A DNA stretch of 64,000 nucleotides from Pseudomonas sp. F(2018). GTDB taxonomy: Bacteria; Pseudomonadota; Gammaproteobacteria; Pseudomonadales; Pseudomonadaceae. A program made the translations under genes and the position numbers. The notes below the pieces were generated by a model. That model saw nothing but the letters and a program-made list of their open reading frames with translations, was not told the DNA's origin and ran no database searches. This document shows positions 17,279 to 26,446 of the stretch, piece after piece (positions within the stretch are counted from its first letter, which is position 1; each line of letters begins with the position of its first letter). The stretch covers positions 744,001 to 808,000 of the forward strand of contig NZ_SCOM01000001.1 of the NCBI RefSeq assembly GCF_005508865.1. The letters run 5' to 3'.

Positions 17279-18766
17279 ATGAAAGTACGATTTCTTTTGC
17301 TGTTCATGGGGATGCTGGCCGTGCCGCTGGCCTCGGCAGAAAGCCTGCCGGCGCAGCTGACGCTGTACAAAGGTGATGTACGGGTGATCGAGGCGCCGGG
17401 CATCGAGCGCCTGGCGGTCGGTAACGTGGAACTGGTCAGTGCAACCCTCTTGAAGAACCAGGAGATGGTTCTTACTGCCGAGACCGAGGGTGAGACCACG
17501 GTGCAGGCCTGGTTCACCGACGGCCATCGTGAGCAGATGGGCGTGGTGGTGGTTAAGGCCAACGGCTATCGCCAGGTTGGCGAACTGCGCGCCCTGCTTG
17601 GCGATATTCCTGGCCTGAAGATTCGCACCGTCGGCCGTCAGGTGGTGATGGAAGGGCGCTTGCACAGCCAGGACCTGCAGCGGGTCAAGGATGCGGTGAA
17701 GTTCTACGACAACGTGCTGGTGCTGGCCGAGGAGCAGAACGGCGCGGCCACCAAGTCCGACTCCGGTCTGATGCTGGAGGAGGTGCGCGCGATGCTCGGG
17801 CAGATTCCGGGCATTTCGATCAAGACCGTTGGCCGGCAGATCGTGGTGGACGGCGACCTCAACCAGATCGATATGGATCGCATCAAGCTACTGCAGGAGC
17901 GCTATCCGGATATGCTGGTGCTGGCCCAGCCGATGTCGCAGTTCGTCGCGCCGATGATTTATTTCGACGTGCGCATCACCGAGTTCGCCAAGGACGACGT
18001 CGAGGAGCTGGGCATCAACTGGAGCACCAGCATCAATGGCCCGAGCTTCGTGTTCTCCTCCGATCAGCGCAGCAACCGCTACTTCCGCGGCCAGTTCCCC
18101 AGCGACTCTGGCACCTTCGACGACCTCAACGAGGCGGTCGGCAATACCGGTACCAACGGCTACTGGGGCATCGCTACCGAGATCACCTCGCGCATCAACT
18201 TCCTGGAGAAGAATGGCTCGGCCCTGACGCTGGCCTCGCCACGTCTGTCCGCGCGTAGTGGCGGTGTGGCCGAGCTGACCGTCGGCGGTGAGGTGCCGGT
18301 GGTGACCAGCAGCATCAACGGCCCCTCGGTGGAGTACAAGGAGTTCGGCATCATCCTCAACATCTCGCCGCAGATCTACGGCAGCGACCGGGTCGCGGCC
18401 AAGGTGATGGCCGAGATCAGCCAGCTGGACAAGGCCAACCAGGTGGGTGACTACCCGGCGTTCAAGACCCGCCGCACCGACAACGAAGTACAACTCAGGA
18501 TCGGCGAGACCCTGGTGCTGTCAGGCCTGGTCAACAAGGACACCCAGCAGACCTACGAGGGCATCAAGTGGCTGCAGGACATCCCGGTGCTCGGCCCCTT
18601 CTTCCGCAACAAGAGCTTCAAGGGCGGCCAGACCGAGCTGGTGATTTTCATCACGCCGGAGCTGATGACCGGTGCCACCGCCACGGCCAACCAGCGTGAA
18701 CTGGACCGTGCCGAGCGTATGCTCGGCGACTTCGAGAAAACGGTGAAGAAAGGTCTGCTGGACTGA
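17279..18766 (+). CDS. cpaC: CpaC/RcpA outer-membrane secretin
   Basis: The 495-residue product has a signal peptide (about 1-20, ending ASA) and an N-terminal beta domain (about 24-100) typical of pilus secretins. Two related BON-like modules follow, each with IPG-[LI]-x-I-[RK]-TVGRQ[VI]V (about 110-125 and 180-195). The secretin domain (about 220-480) ends with IPVLGPFFRNKSFKGGQTEL and VIFITPEL, the secretin signature. It forms the outer-membrane channel for the Flp pilus. The gene follows cpaB after 73 bp and precedes the ATPase by 10 bp. Length and domain order match RcpA/CpaC. Confidence 0.92.
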   Translation: MKVRFLLLFMGMLAVPLASAESLPAQLTLYKGDVRVIEAPGIERLAVGNVELVSATLLKNQEMVLTAETEGETTVQAWFTDGHREQMGVVVVKANGYRQVGELRALLGDIPGLKIRTVGRQVVMEGRLHSQDLQRVKDAVKFYDNVLVLAEEQNGAATKSDSGLMLEEVRAMLGQIPGISIKTVGRQIVVDGDLNQIDMDRIKLLQERYPDMLVLAQPMSQFVAPMIYFDVRITEFAKDDVEELGINWSTSINGPSFVFSSDQRSNRYFRGQFPSDSGTFDDLNEAVGNTGTNGYWGIATEITSRINFLEKNGSALTLASPRLSARSGGVAELTVGGEVPVVTSSINGPSVEYKEFGIILNISPQIYGSDRVAAKVMAEISQLDKANQVGDYPAFKTRRTDNEVQLRIGETLVLSGLVNKDTQQTYEGIKWLQDIPVLGPFFRNKSFKGGQTELVIFITPELMTGATATANQRELDRAERMLGDFEKTVKKGLLD

Positions 18767-18776
18767 GGAGCGACGG

Positions 18777-20432
18777 ATGTTCGAGTTAGAAGTCAGCTAC
18801 CGCAACGGCCAGCCGGTCGACAAGGTCACCTGTGCCGCCAGCCAATGCGAGCTGGGCAAGGCGCGTACCTGCATCCTGCGTCTGCGTGGCTGGCGGGTGG
18901 CGCCGGTGCATGCACGCATTGAGCGTTCCCTGGCCGGACTGTTTGTCGAGGATCTCAGTCGTGGTTACGAGCTGGAGGTCAACGGCAAGCTGGTGGGCCG
19001 CTACGGCCCGCTCAGCGAGAACGATCAGATCGGCATCGGCGGTTACTTGGTGCGGGTGCGCCCGCTGGTGGTCGAGACCGAGGACATGCCACCCAGCGAC
19101 ACCGATCTGCCGTTCAACGAGGAAGAGGCCGCCGGAGTGGTTACCCACGACCAGGCCGCTTATATGGAATGGTCCAAGTACATCCATGGCGAGCTGTTCC
19201 GTGCCATGGACCTGCGCCGCATGGACCTGGAGACCATGGCCCACGACGAGGTACGGGCCAAGCTGGCCGAACTGGTCGACGAGATCATGGAGCAGATCCG
19301 CGCGCGCCTGCCCAAGTGCATCGACTGCGCCGTGCTGCACAAGATAGTGCTGGACGAGGCGGTCGGTCTCGGCCCGTTGGAGGACTTGCTGGCCGACGAG
19401 AGCATCACCGAGATCATGGTCAACCGGCATGACGACATCTACGTCGAGCGCTCCGGTCGACTGGAGCGCTCCAGCATCAACTTCAGCTCCGACGCCACCG
19501 TGATGGCGACCATCGAGCGGATCATCTCACCGCTCGGCCGCCGCATCGATGAAAGCTCGCCGATGGTGGATGCGCGCCTCAAGGACGGCTCGCGGGTCAA
19601 CGCCATCATCCCGCCGCTGGCGCTCAAGGGTCCCTGCCTGACCATCCGTAAGTTCTCCCAGCACAAGCTCACTACCGACGACCTGATCCGCTATGGCTCG
19701 ATCAACGAGCCCATGGTGACTTTCCTGCGCACGGCGGTTGAGCAGCGCCTCAATGTGGTGGTGTCCGGCGGTACCGGTTCGGGCAAGACCACGTTGCTGA
19801 ATATCCTGTCCAACTTCATCCCGCCGGAGGAGCGGGTGGTGACCGTGGAAGACGCCGCCGAGTTGAAGCTGGTGCAGCCCCACGTGGTGTCGCTGGAGTC
19901 GCGTCCGGCGAACATGGAGGGCAAGGGCCAGGTGGCCATCCGCGATCTGGTGCGCAACTGCCTGCGGATGCGCCCGGACCGCATCGTGGTCGGCGAGTGC
20001 CGGGGCGGCGAGGCGCTGGACATGCTGCAGGCGATGAACACCGGCCACGACGGCTCGCTGACCACAGGCCACGCCAACTCACCGCGCGACATGTTGCGCC
20101 GCCTGGAGGTGATGGTGCTGATGGCGGGGATGGATCTGCCGGTGCAGGCGATTCGCGAGCAGATCGCCTCGGCGGTGCACATCATCGTGCAGCAGACCCG
20201 CTTCGGCGACGGCTCACGGCGCATCACCAGCATTACCGAGATCACCGGCATGGAGCAGGGCACCATTCTGCTCAACGAGATCTTCCGCTTCCGCCAGCAG
20301 GGCTTCGACCAGAACGGCCGGGTCAAGGGGCGTTACCTGGCCACCGGGCAGGTGCCGGAGTTCTACGAGGAGCTGCGCAGCCGCGGCATCCCGGTGGACA
20401 TGAGCATCTTCAAGAGCGATCAGGAGGTCTGA
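18777..20432 (+). CDS. tadA: CpaF/TadA pilus ATPase with N-terminal FHA domain
   Basis: The 551-residue protein powers pilus assembly. Residues 150-551 are a normal CpaF/TadA ATPase with Walker [10 protein letters not shown] (331-339), Asp box VTVEDAAEL, Walker B region RIVVGECRG and a His box (TTGHANS). Residues 1-97 form an extra domain with the strand pattern of an FHA domain: [20 protein letters not shown], then [12 protein letters not shown]. An acidic linker (about 100-120) joins them. FHA domains usually read phospho-Thr, so the ATPase may be controlled by phosphorylation or docked to a partner. Canonical FHA residues are only partly kept (H45 fits S-x-x-H loosely), so phosphopeptide binding is uncertain. 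Confidence 0.9.
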   Translation: MFELEVSYRNGQPVDKVTCAASQCELGKARTCILRLRGWRVAPVHARIERSLAGLFVEDLSRGYELEVNGKLVGRYGPLSENDQIGIGGYLVRVRPLVVETEDMPPSDTDLPFNEEEAAGVVTHDQAAYMEWSKYIHGELFRAMDLRRMDLETMAHDEVRAKLAELVDEIMEQIRARLPKCIDCAVLHKIVLDEAVGLGPLEDLLADESITEIMVNRHDDIYVERSGRLERSSINFSSDATVMATIERIISPLGRRIDESSPMVDARLKDGSRVNAIIPPLALKGPCLTIRKFSQHKLTTDDLIRYGSINEPMVTFLRTAVEQRLNVVVSGGTGSGKTTLLNILSNFIPPEERVVTVEDAAELKLVQPHVVSLESRPANMEGKGQVAIRDLVRNCLRMRPDRIVVGECRGGEALDMLQAMNTGHDGSLTTGHANSPRDMLRRLEVMVLMAGMDLPVQAIREQIASAVHIIVQQTRFGDGSRRITSITEITGMEQGTILLNEIFRFRQQGFDQNGRVKGRYLATGQVPEFYEELRSRGIPVDMSIFKSDQEV

Positions 20433-20433
20433 C

Positions 20434-21291
20434 ATGGGCGGGCTGATGCTGATCCTCAGCGTGGCGGCGATCGCCCTCTGCGTCTTCTGCCTGGCGCTGA
20501 TCTTCGGCCGGGTGATCCTGGCCAACATGGGCTTCTACCGTCGCCAGTTCAGCGCCAGCGCCGAGGTGGAGCTGGCCGACATGTTCATCTTCGCCAGTGG
20601 CCAGCAGCTGTTCATCTTCAACCTGATGCTGCTGGCGTTCGTGCCGCTGTTTCTGCACGTGCTGTTCGACATCCTCGTGATCACCGTTGCCGGCGCGATT
20701 CTCACGCTGTTCGTCCCGGGCATGTTCTTCCGCATGCTCAAGCGCAAGCGCCTGATGAAGTTCGAGGAGCAACTGCCGGATGCCTTCATGCTGCTGTCCA
20801 GCAGCCTGCAGTCCGGCGCCAGCCTGAACATGGCGCTGGAGAACGTGGTGCAACAGTCTCCGGCACCTCTCAACCAGGAGTTCGGCCTGCTGGTGAAGAA
20901 GCTGCGTCTGGGTGTGACCCTGGAGGACGCCCTGGTGAAGATGGAGGAACGCATCCCGCTGCCGTCCTTCATCATGGCCAGCTCGGCCGTGCGCATCAGC
21001 CGTGAAGTGGGCGGCAACCTGGTGGAGACCATCAACGGCATGGCCACCATGCTGCGGCGCAAGAAGGTCATGGAGGGCAAGATCGATAGCCTGACTTCCC
21101 AGGGCCGCGCTCAAGGCATCTTCATGGCCATGCTGCCGATCTTCCTCGCCGGCATTCTCAGTGCCATCGAGCCGGAGGCCATGAGTCAGCTCTACACCAC
21201 ACGCATGGGCCTGATGGTGCTGGCGGTGATGGTGGTGATGGAAGTGCTCGGCTTCGTCTTTATCAAGAAAATCACCCGGATCGACGCCTGA
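20434..21291 (+). CDS. tadB: TadB inner-membrane platform protein
   Basis: This 285-residue type II secretion F-domain protein has an N-terminal helix (5-30), paired helices (about 55-100) and the GspF-like cytoplasmic bundle with DAFMLLSSSLQSGASLNMAL, followed by two C-terminal helices. The ribosome site CAGGAGG overlaps the end of the ATPase gene. TadB and TadC form the inner-membrane platform on which the ATPase acts. The stop codon overlaps the tadC start (TGATG). Confidence 0.9.
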   Translation: MGGLMLILSVAAIALCVFCLALIFGRVILANMGFYRRQFSASAEVELADMFIFASGQQLFIFNLMLLAFVPLFLHVLFDILVITVAGAILTLFVPGMFFRMLKRKRLMKFEEQLPDAFMLLSSSLQSGASLNMALENVVQQSPAPLNQEFGLLVKKLRLGVTLEDALVKMEERIPLPSFIMASSAVRISREVGGNLVETINGMATMLRRKKVMEGKIDSLTSQGRAQGIFMAMLPIFLAGILSAIEPEAMSQLYTTRMGLMVLAVMVVMEVLGFVFIKKITRIDA

Positions 21292-22166
21292 TGAGCGAGC
21301 TACTTGCCTTGTTGAGCGGCGCCGGCACCGGCGTCGCGGTCACCTGCTCGATCCTGGTGTTCATGGCACTGTTCCGCTACCTGCCGGACGAAAACCGCTC
21401 CTACATGGACCCGGTGCCGCCGCTGATGAAACCGATCTGGCCGCTGGTGCGTCTGGTCTCCTATTTCATCGGCTCGATGCTGCCGCCCAAGTTCCTCGAC
21501 TGGCTGGACAAGCGTCTGCAGCGCACCGGGGCGCTCTACGTGCTGACCCCGGAAGACTACTTCGGTCTCTGTGTGTCCCTGGCCATCCTGCTGCCGCTGA
21601 TTGCCTTGCTGCCAATGGTCAGTGGCAAGAGCGGGGTGATGTGGTCGGTACTGCTGTTGATGTTCGCCCTGGGCGCCGTGTTGCCCGAGCTATGGATCAA
21701 CGACACGCGCAACCGTCGCGACCGCGACATCGTGCGCAACCTGCCGGTGTTCCTCGAATACCTGACCATGTGCGTAGACGCTGGCCTCAACTTTCTCGGC
21801 GCCCTGCAGCAGGCGGTGGAGAAGGGCCCCAACGGCGCGATGAAGAACGAGTTCCGCATCGTTCTGCGTGATATCCGTTCCGGCCTGCCGCGTGCCGAGG
21901 CTCTCACGCGCATGGAGCAGCGGGTCAACCTGAAGGACATCGCCACCTTCGTCCGCGCAGTGGTGCAGGCCGAGAAGATGGGCTCCAGCCTCAAGTCGAC
22001 CCTGCAGATCCAGGCCCAGCAGCGCCTCGAAGAGCGCTTCCAGCGTGCGGAGAAGACCGCCATGCAGGCGCCGGTGAAGCTGATCATCCCGCTGATCCTG
22101 TTCATCTTCCCTCTGACCTTCGTGATCCTGCTGTTCCCGATCGCGGTCAAGTTCATGGCGCAATGA
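21291..22166 (+). CDS. tadC: TadC inner-membrane platform protein
   Basis: The 291-residue protein is the second F-domain platform subunit. It shows an N-terminal helix (about 8-28), a central helix pair (about 95-140), the motif LPVFLEYLTMCVDAGLNFLG and a long C-terminal helix (about 265-288). It starts within the tadB stop (TGATG) and overlaps the DUF192 gene by four bases, indicating coupling. Confidence 0.9.
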   Translation: MSELLALLSGAGTGVAVTCSILVFMALFRYLPDENRSYMDPVPPLMKPIWPLVRLVSYFIGSMLPPKFLDWLDKRLQRTGALYVLTPEDYFGLCVSLAILLPLIALLPMVSGKSGVMWSVLLLMFALGAVLPELWINDTRNRRDRDIVRNLPVFLEYLTMCVDAGLNFLGALQQAVEKGPNGAMKNEFRIVLRDIRSGLPRAEALTRMEQRVNLKDIATFVRAVVQAEKMGSSLKSTLQIQAQQRLEERFQRAEKTAMQAPVKLIIPLILFIFPLTFVILLFPIAVKFMAQ

Positions 22167-22528
22167 CGATGAAAGCGGGATATCGCGCGGTACAGGTGCA
22201 GAGAGAGGGCGGGGCGATTGCCGAGCTGCATCTGCTGGCCGCCTTCGACATGCTGCGCCGCGCCCGCGGCCTGCTCGGGCGACCGCAGCCATTGCCCGGC
22301 CAGGGCATCTGGCTCAAGCCCTGCAATGCCGTACATTGCTGGTTCATGGGCTACGCCATCGATGTGTTGTTTCTCGATGGCGAAGGGCGCGTGCTCAAGC
22401 TCTGCTCGCAGCTTCGGCCCTGGCGCATAGCGGCCTGTCGCGGTGCGCGCAGTGTGGTGGAACTGGCCGCGGGCGAAGCGGCGAGGCTGAAGATTGGTGA
22501 GGGGGATGTGATCATATGCGTGGCCTGA
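22163..22528 (+). CDS. DUF192 family protein in the Tad operon
   Basis: This 121-residue protein has the DUF192 core: RARGLLGRP, then IWLKPCNAVHCWFMGYAIDV and LFLDGEGRVLK, ending in a basic-acidic beta region (VVELAAGEAARLKIGEGDVI). Family members usually have a signal peptide, but this one does not. Function of the family is unknown. Position between tadC and tadD, with overlaps on both sides (4 and 13 bases), implies a role in pilus biogenesis or its regulation. Cys48 and Cys53 are close together. Confidence 0.8.
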   Translation: MTMKAGYRAVQVQREGGAIAELHLLAAFDMLRRARGLLGRPQPLPGQGIWLKPCNAVHCWFMGYAIDVLFLDGEGRVLKLCSQLRPWRIAACRGARSVVELAAGEAARLKIGEGDVIICVA

Positions 22529-22968
22529 TTATCTGCGGCTTGTTGTTGGCACTGACCGGCTGCGCCGGCATGCCGAGTGGCGATCTGCTGGAAGTGCAGC
22601 GTGAGGCGAACGCGGCCTACAACGAAGGCGATTTTGCCCGCTCCACTCGCGGCTATCGCGCCCTGGTCGAGGAGCTGCCTCAGGATGCCGAGGTGCGCTA
22701 TCGCCTGGGCAACAGCCTGGCCAAGCAGGGGGATGTGGAGGGTGCCATGCAGGCCTACCGCGAGGCGGTGGTGCGCGACTCCAAGCATGCCAAGGCCTGG
22801 CACAACCTGATCTATCTGCAGCTGCAGGGGGTCGGCCACACGGTGGCGGAGATGTACCTGCACATCAACCGCGACGATCCACGCGTCGCCCCAGTGGCAC
22901 AGAAGGCCGAGGCGGTGATGCAGGCCTTCGACGTGCCTCTCCAGCCGCTGGATCGCCAGGAGCCCTGA
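22516..22968 (+). CDS. tadD: TadD-like TPR lipoprotein
   Basis: The 150-residue product has a lipoprotein signal ending LALTGC (Cys16) and two to three TPR units (about 30-130) such as NAAYNEGDFARSTRGYRALV and LGNSLAKQGDVEGAMQAYRE. TadD proteins are outer-membrane TPR lipoproteins that help place the secretin. This one is shorter than the usual 250 residues, so the match rests on lipobox, TPRs and position. It overlaps the DUF192 gene by 13 bases. Confidence 0.8.
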   Translation: MRGLIICGLLLALTGCAGMPSGDLLEVQREANAAYNEGDFARSTRGYRALVEELPQDAEVRYRLGNSLAKQGDVEGAMQAYREAVVRDSKHAKAWHNLIYLQLQGVGHTVAEMYLHINRDDPRVAPVAQKAEAVMQAFDVPLQPLDRQEP

Positions 22969-22969
22969 G

Positions 22970-23656
22970 ATGAGCCCACGCAATCAGCATGGTCAGGCCT
23001 TGGTGGAGTACGTCATCGTGCTGCCGGTGCTGGTCATGCTGATCTTCGGCACCATCCAGGCGGCCTTCATCTATTCGGCGAAGAACACTCTCAACTTCGC
23101 CACCTTCCAGGCTGCACGTCTGGGGGCGGTGAACAGTGCCAAGTACGACGATATCCGCCGCGGCCTGATTCGCGGCATGACGCCGATGTTCGTCCACCAC
23201 AACACTGATGAGAGCAAGGACCTGGCCAATATCGAGGCGGGTGCCGAAGTGGACAACTTCATGCTGGTTACCCGTATCAGCCCCAATCTGGGTGACTTCA
23301 GCGCCTATGGCGAGTTCGATGCAGACGAATCGGACTACGCCATACCCAACGACAACCTGATGTATCGCCCCGGTACCGGCATCCAGGACGCCAACCTGCT
23401 GAAGATTCGCGTGCAGTACTGCCTGAAGCTGGTGGTGCCGATTGTCGATCGTCTGCTCAGCGCTGCCTCGAGCTTCAACAGCTCCGGCACCGAGGGCAGC
23501 TTCAGCGAGGCTTCGCGGGCTGCTGTCGACAACTATGCGGACATCTGCCAGGCCGGCCGGCGCGGTATCGTCATTACCTCCGAAGCCATGGTGCGCATGC
23601 AGTCGCCGGCACTGGCCGATGGTGATGCCTGTGGCTCGGATATGAACTGCCTGTGA
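22970..23656 (+). CDS. tadE: TadE minor pseudopilin
   Basis: The 228-residue protein starts one base after the tadD stop. GQALVEYVIVLPVLVMLIFG near the N-terminus is the TadE prepilin-like helix with Glu at the fifth position after Gly. The segment after it (KNTLNFATFQAARLGAV) is typical of TadE. The remainder is extracytoplasmic with Cys near 145, 187, 222 and 227, suggesting disulphides. The TadE family acts in pilus assembly. Confidence 0.88.
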   Translation: MSPRNQHGQALVEYVIVLPVLVMLIFGTIQAAFIYSAKNTLNFATFQAARLGAVNSAKYDDIRRGLIRGMTPMFVHHNTDESKDLANIEAGAEVDNFMLVTRISPNLGDFSAYGEFDADESDYAIPNDNLMYRPGTGIQDANLLKIRVQYCLKLVVPIVDRLLSAASSFNSSGTEGSFSEASRAAVDNYADICQAGRRGIVITSEAMVRMQSPALADGDACGSDMNCL

Positions 23657-23688
23657 ACAACTCACCCGCCATCAAACAAGGAGCCGCC

Positions 23689-24246
23689 ATGCGCGCCACG
23701 ATCACGATGCTTGCCGTTGCCCTGCTGACCGGTTGTGCCGCTCAGGTGGATACCAGCGCCACCTCGGGCGATCTGATCATCGACAAGCCGGCCAGGCGCA
23801 ATGTGCTGGTCAGCCTGAATGGCAGTGAGCAGGCCGAGAGCAACGAAAGTTGGCAGGACCTGCGCCATTCCCTGCACTCGAACCTCGACGACCAGGCCTT
23901 CCATTCGCTCTACCGCATGACCCATGTGGCCGAGCGGCGGACCATCGACGTTCCCGGTGTGCTGGTTAGCGTGGACGTGACCAACTTCCGCTACCTGAGC
24001 CAGATTCGCCGCAGCTTTCTCGGTCCGACCACCGGCAACGCCTGGGTCGACGCCAAGGTGGCCTTCTACGATCTGCAGTCGGGAGAGCTGCTGGGCAACC
24101 GTACCTACCGGACCACCTCGTCCGGCTGGGGCACCTTCTTCTCCAACATGACCGAACGCCAGGTGCAGGCGCTATCGGCGAAGATCATCGACGAGATCAT
24201 GCAGGCCGACGAGCCACCCTACGTGGCGGCAAATGCGAAGCCCTAA
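23689..24246 (+). CDS. Lipoprotein at the end of the Tad locus
   Basis: The 185-residue product starts at the ATG at 23689, preferred over 23653 because AAGGAG is at 23678-23683 and the sequence then opens with a lipoprotein signal (ALLTGC, Cys16). The mature part is beta-rich, with conserved-looking VSVDVTNFRYLSQIRRSF and VAFYDLQSGELLGNRTY. I do not recognise a family; similar folds occur in DUF4410-type lipoproteins. It overlaps no gene and is followed by a bidirectional terminator, so it closes the pilus operon. Probably an outer-membrane factor for the pilus. Confidence 0.65.
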   Translation: MRATITMLAVALLTGCAAQVDTSATSGDLIIDKPARRNVLVSLNGSEQAESNESWQDLRHSLHSNLDDQAFHSLYRMTHVAERRTIDVPGVLVSVDVTNFRYLSQIRRSFLGPTTGNAWVDAKVAFYDLQSGELLGNRTYRTTSSGWGTFFSNMTERQVQALSAKIIDEIMQADEPPYVAANAKP

Positions 24247-24257
24247 AGGCAGAAACG

Positions 24258-24286
24258 AAAAAGCCCCGTATTGGCGGGGCTTTTTT
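24258..24286. terminator. Bidirectional terminator between the Tad locus and bfrB
   Basis: AGCCCCG and CGGGGCT form a stem with a 6-base loop, flanked by A5 on the left and T6 on the right, so it can end transcription from both convergent sides. Confidence 0.9.
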
Positions 24287-24299
24287 GTTGGCGATGGGC

Positions 24300-24770
24300 T
24301 TATTCGTCCATCTGCGACTGCAGGTAGTTCTCCAGGCCGACCTTGTCGATCAGGCCCAGCTGGGTTTCCAGCCAGTCGATGTGCTCTTCCTCGGATTCGA
24401 GGATGTCTTCCAGCAGCTCGCGGGTGCCGTAGTCGCCGACGCTCTCGCAGTAGGCGATGGCGGCTTTCAGGTCGGGTACCGCGGATTGCTCCAGTTTGAG
24501 GTCGCAGCTCAGCATTTCCTTGGTGTTTTCGCCGATCATCAGCTTGCCCAGGTCCTGCAGGTTGGGCAGGCCTTCGAGGAAGAGGATGCGCTTGATCAGC
24601 TTGTCCGCATGCTTCATCTCGTCGATCGACTCGTGATACTCGTGCTCGCCGAGTTTCTTCAGGCCCCAGTCTTCGTACATGCGTGCATGCAGGAAGTACT
24701 GGTTGATCGCCACCAACTCATTGCCGAGGATCTTGTTCAGATGCTGAATGACCTTCTTGTCGCCTTTCAT
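24300..24770 (-). CDS. bfrB: Bacterioferritin BfrB
   Basis: The 156-residue protein stores iron as a 24-mer. Ferroxidase ligands Glu18, Glu51 and His54 are present, with later acidic and His ligands in [10 protein letters not shown]. Met52 in IDEMKHAD is the axial haem ligand, so this is the haem-binding bacterioferritin type rather than ferritin-like FtnA. The N-terminal region ([18 protein letters not shown]) matches P. aeruginosa BfrB from memory. No bfd gene is adjacent in the window. Confidence 0.93.
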   Translation of the reverse strand: MKGDKKVIQHLNKILGNELVAINQYFLHARMYEDWGLKKLGEHEYHESIDEMKHADKLIKRILFLEGLPNLQDLGKLMIGENTKEMLSCDLKLEQSAVPDLKAAIAYCESVGDYGTRELLEDILESEEEHIDWLETQLGLIDKVGLENYLQSQMDE

Positions 24771-25026
24771 GATGCGCCTCGCCCTGAGTGGTGATGGTTG
24801 GATACGGCTGGATAGGCTTGAAGTTTGCGCCTGAAGTTGCTTTCGGTCAAATATAAGTCGTTGAATTATATAAAAAAATTAATATAAATAAGAATGTTTA
24901 GCTTCCGCGTTTTGGCGCTAACTCATTGATATATGGCGATAAAGATTGGGCGGCTGTTTAATGGCGCCGAGTCTGCTCGCCGAATATTTCACGAGGCGGG
25001 CGCAACAGGCTGTTGGAGAGAATGAA
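24771..25026. promoter_or_regulatory. AT-rich divergent intergenic region at bfrB
   Basis: The 256-bp gap between bfrB and the DUF2784 gene contains an AT island (about 24849-24900, including runs such as ATATAAAAAAATTAATATAA), the most AT-rich stretch noticed in this GC-rich window. It should hold the bfrB promoter and perhaps operator sites, but no specific Fur or IscR box can be assigned by eye. Confidence 0.45.
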
Positions 25027-25392
25027 ATGCTGTTGCGATTGGCCGCCGACGCGGTCGTGGTGGTGCACCTGTTGTTCATCTTGTTCGTGCTCGGCGGCGG
25101 CCTGCTGGTGCTGCGCTGGCCGCGCCTGGCGTTCTTGCATCTGCCGGCAGCGGCCTGGGGCGTGGCAGTGGAACTGCTGCACCTGTATTGCCCGCTGACA
25201 CCGCTGGAGAACCAGCTGCGCCAGGCGGCAGGGCAGGCCGGTTATGACGGTGGCTTCGTCGAACACTATCTGATCCCGCTGATCTACCCGGCCGGGCTGA
25301 CGCCGCAGATCCAGCTGTGGCTCGGCGCGGTGGTGCTGGCGATCAACGTGCCGGTCTATCTGTGGCTGCTCTGGCGCGTGCTACGGCGCTGA
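25027..25392 (+). CDS. DUF2784 family membrane protein
   Basis: The 121-residue product has four hydrophobic helices and the DUF2784 signature PLTPLENQLR followed by GFVEHYLIPLIYP. The ATG at 25027 is favoured because GGAGAG lies at 25014-25019; the frame is open to 24946 but that extension is not membrane-like. The family is of unknown function. Confidence 0.78.
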   Translation: MLLRLAADAVVVVHLLFILFVLGGGLLVLRWPRLAFLHLPAAAWGVAVELLHLYCPLTPLENQLRQAAGQAGYDGGFVEHYLIPLIYPAGLTPQIQLWLGAVVLAINVPVYLWLLWRVLRR

Positions 25393-25539
25393 GCGGAGCG
25401 GTTATCGCGAACTGCTCTAACGCAAGGGTTCCGCAGGCCTAGCTTTACAACTGTGGTACCCGTTTTGCACTTGCCGTGGCACGCCGGAGGAGGCGTGTCG
25501 GGTGCGGGTTGAACCCCGGATCGGCAAGGAGCGCACGCC

Positions 25540-26343
25540 ATGCAAGCCTCAACCATCCTCTTTCTGCTGATTGCCGGCGCGGTGCTGGTGGCCGGCTCGT
25601 TGCTGCTGCGGGTGTTCTCCGCCGGCAAGTACGAGATCAAGACCATCGACCTGGTGTTCCTGGTCATCCCGCTGCTGGTGGTGGCGCTGGCCACCGGCAA
25701 GCTCAAGGGCATCGACATGTTCGGGGTCAAAGCCGACCTCAGCGAGCTGCTGGCCGATGCCGCCCAGGGCAAGATCAAGGAGCAGGTGGCGCCGGCCAAG
25801 CAGCTGACCGTGCAGGACGCCGTGCAGGTGGTGCAGATGGCCGGCAAGGGCGGCATCAACGAGCTGCGCGTGCTGATCGAGAGGCGCATCGAGGCCCTGG
25901 AGCTGCGCCTGGGCCATGGCGGCTACTACGGCGAGGCACTGAAGACCTACCTTGAGTCGCTGTCCGGCAGTTCCTACCTGCGTGTGGTGGTGGTCAACCG
26001 GCCGGACGGCAAGCTGTTCGGCATGTTCAATGCGGCCAATCTGATTGGCTATCTGCGGGTGGCCGATCAGGCTGGCTATCAGCAGTTCGAGCGCCTGCTC
26101 AACAGCAGCGACGCGGCCAGCTGGGATGAGCTGAGCAAGCTGCCGGGCTTCGTCGGCGTGCAGTCGGCGGTGGCCAGCAGCACTTCGCGGCGCGAGGCGC
26201 TGGAGCGCATGGAGCAGCTGCGTACCGACAGCCTGCCGGTGATCAATGCTGAGGGCTTCTTCATGGGCACGGTGGAGCGCAGCAAGCTCACCGCCAGCCT
26301 GATCCTGGCGGTGACCCAGCGCTTGGACGGTCAGACGCCCTGA
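25540..26343 (+). CDS. Two-helix membrane protein with CBS-like cytoplasmic domain
   Basis: This 267-residue protein has two N-terminal membrane helices (about 5-25 and 37-53), a linker helix (about 85-125), and a C-terminal region (about 145-260) with FGMFNAANLIGYLRV and LPVINAEGFFMGTVERSKL. The latter is CBS-domain-like in its D/E-G-x-x-x-G-x-x-x-R pattern. CBS modules sense adenine nucleotides, so it may be a regulatory membrane protein. It stands alone with about 150 bp upstream. Function unknown. Confidence 0.6.
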   Translation: MQASTILFLLIAGAVLVAGSLLLRVFSAGKYEIKTIDLVFLVIPLLVVALATGKLKGIDMFGVKADLSELLADAAQGKIKEQVAPAKQLTVQDAVQVVQMAGKGGINELRVLIERRIEALELRLGHGGYYGEALKTYLESLSGSSYLRVVVVNRPDGKLFGMFNAANLIGYLRVADQAGYQQFERLLNSSDAASWDELSKLPGFVGVQSAVASSTSRREALERMEQLRTDSLPVINAEGFFMGTVERSKLTASLILAVTQRLDGQTP

Positions 26344-26446
26344 GGACGTTTGTGACCCGTCATTCAGCCGCCTGATTCAGTGCCGCCGCGCGGGATGCCT
26401 TGGCTACACTCGGCCCAACTTCACCACAGAACAAAGGCAAAGCAGT

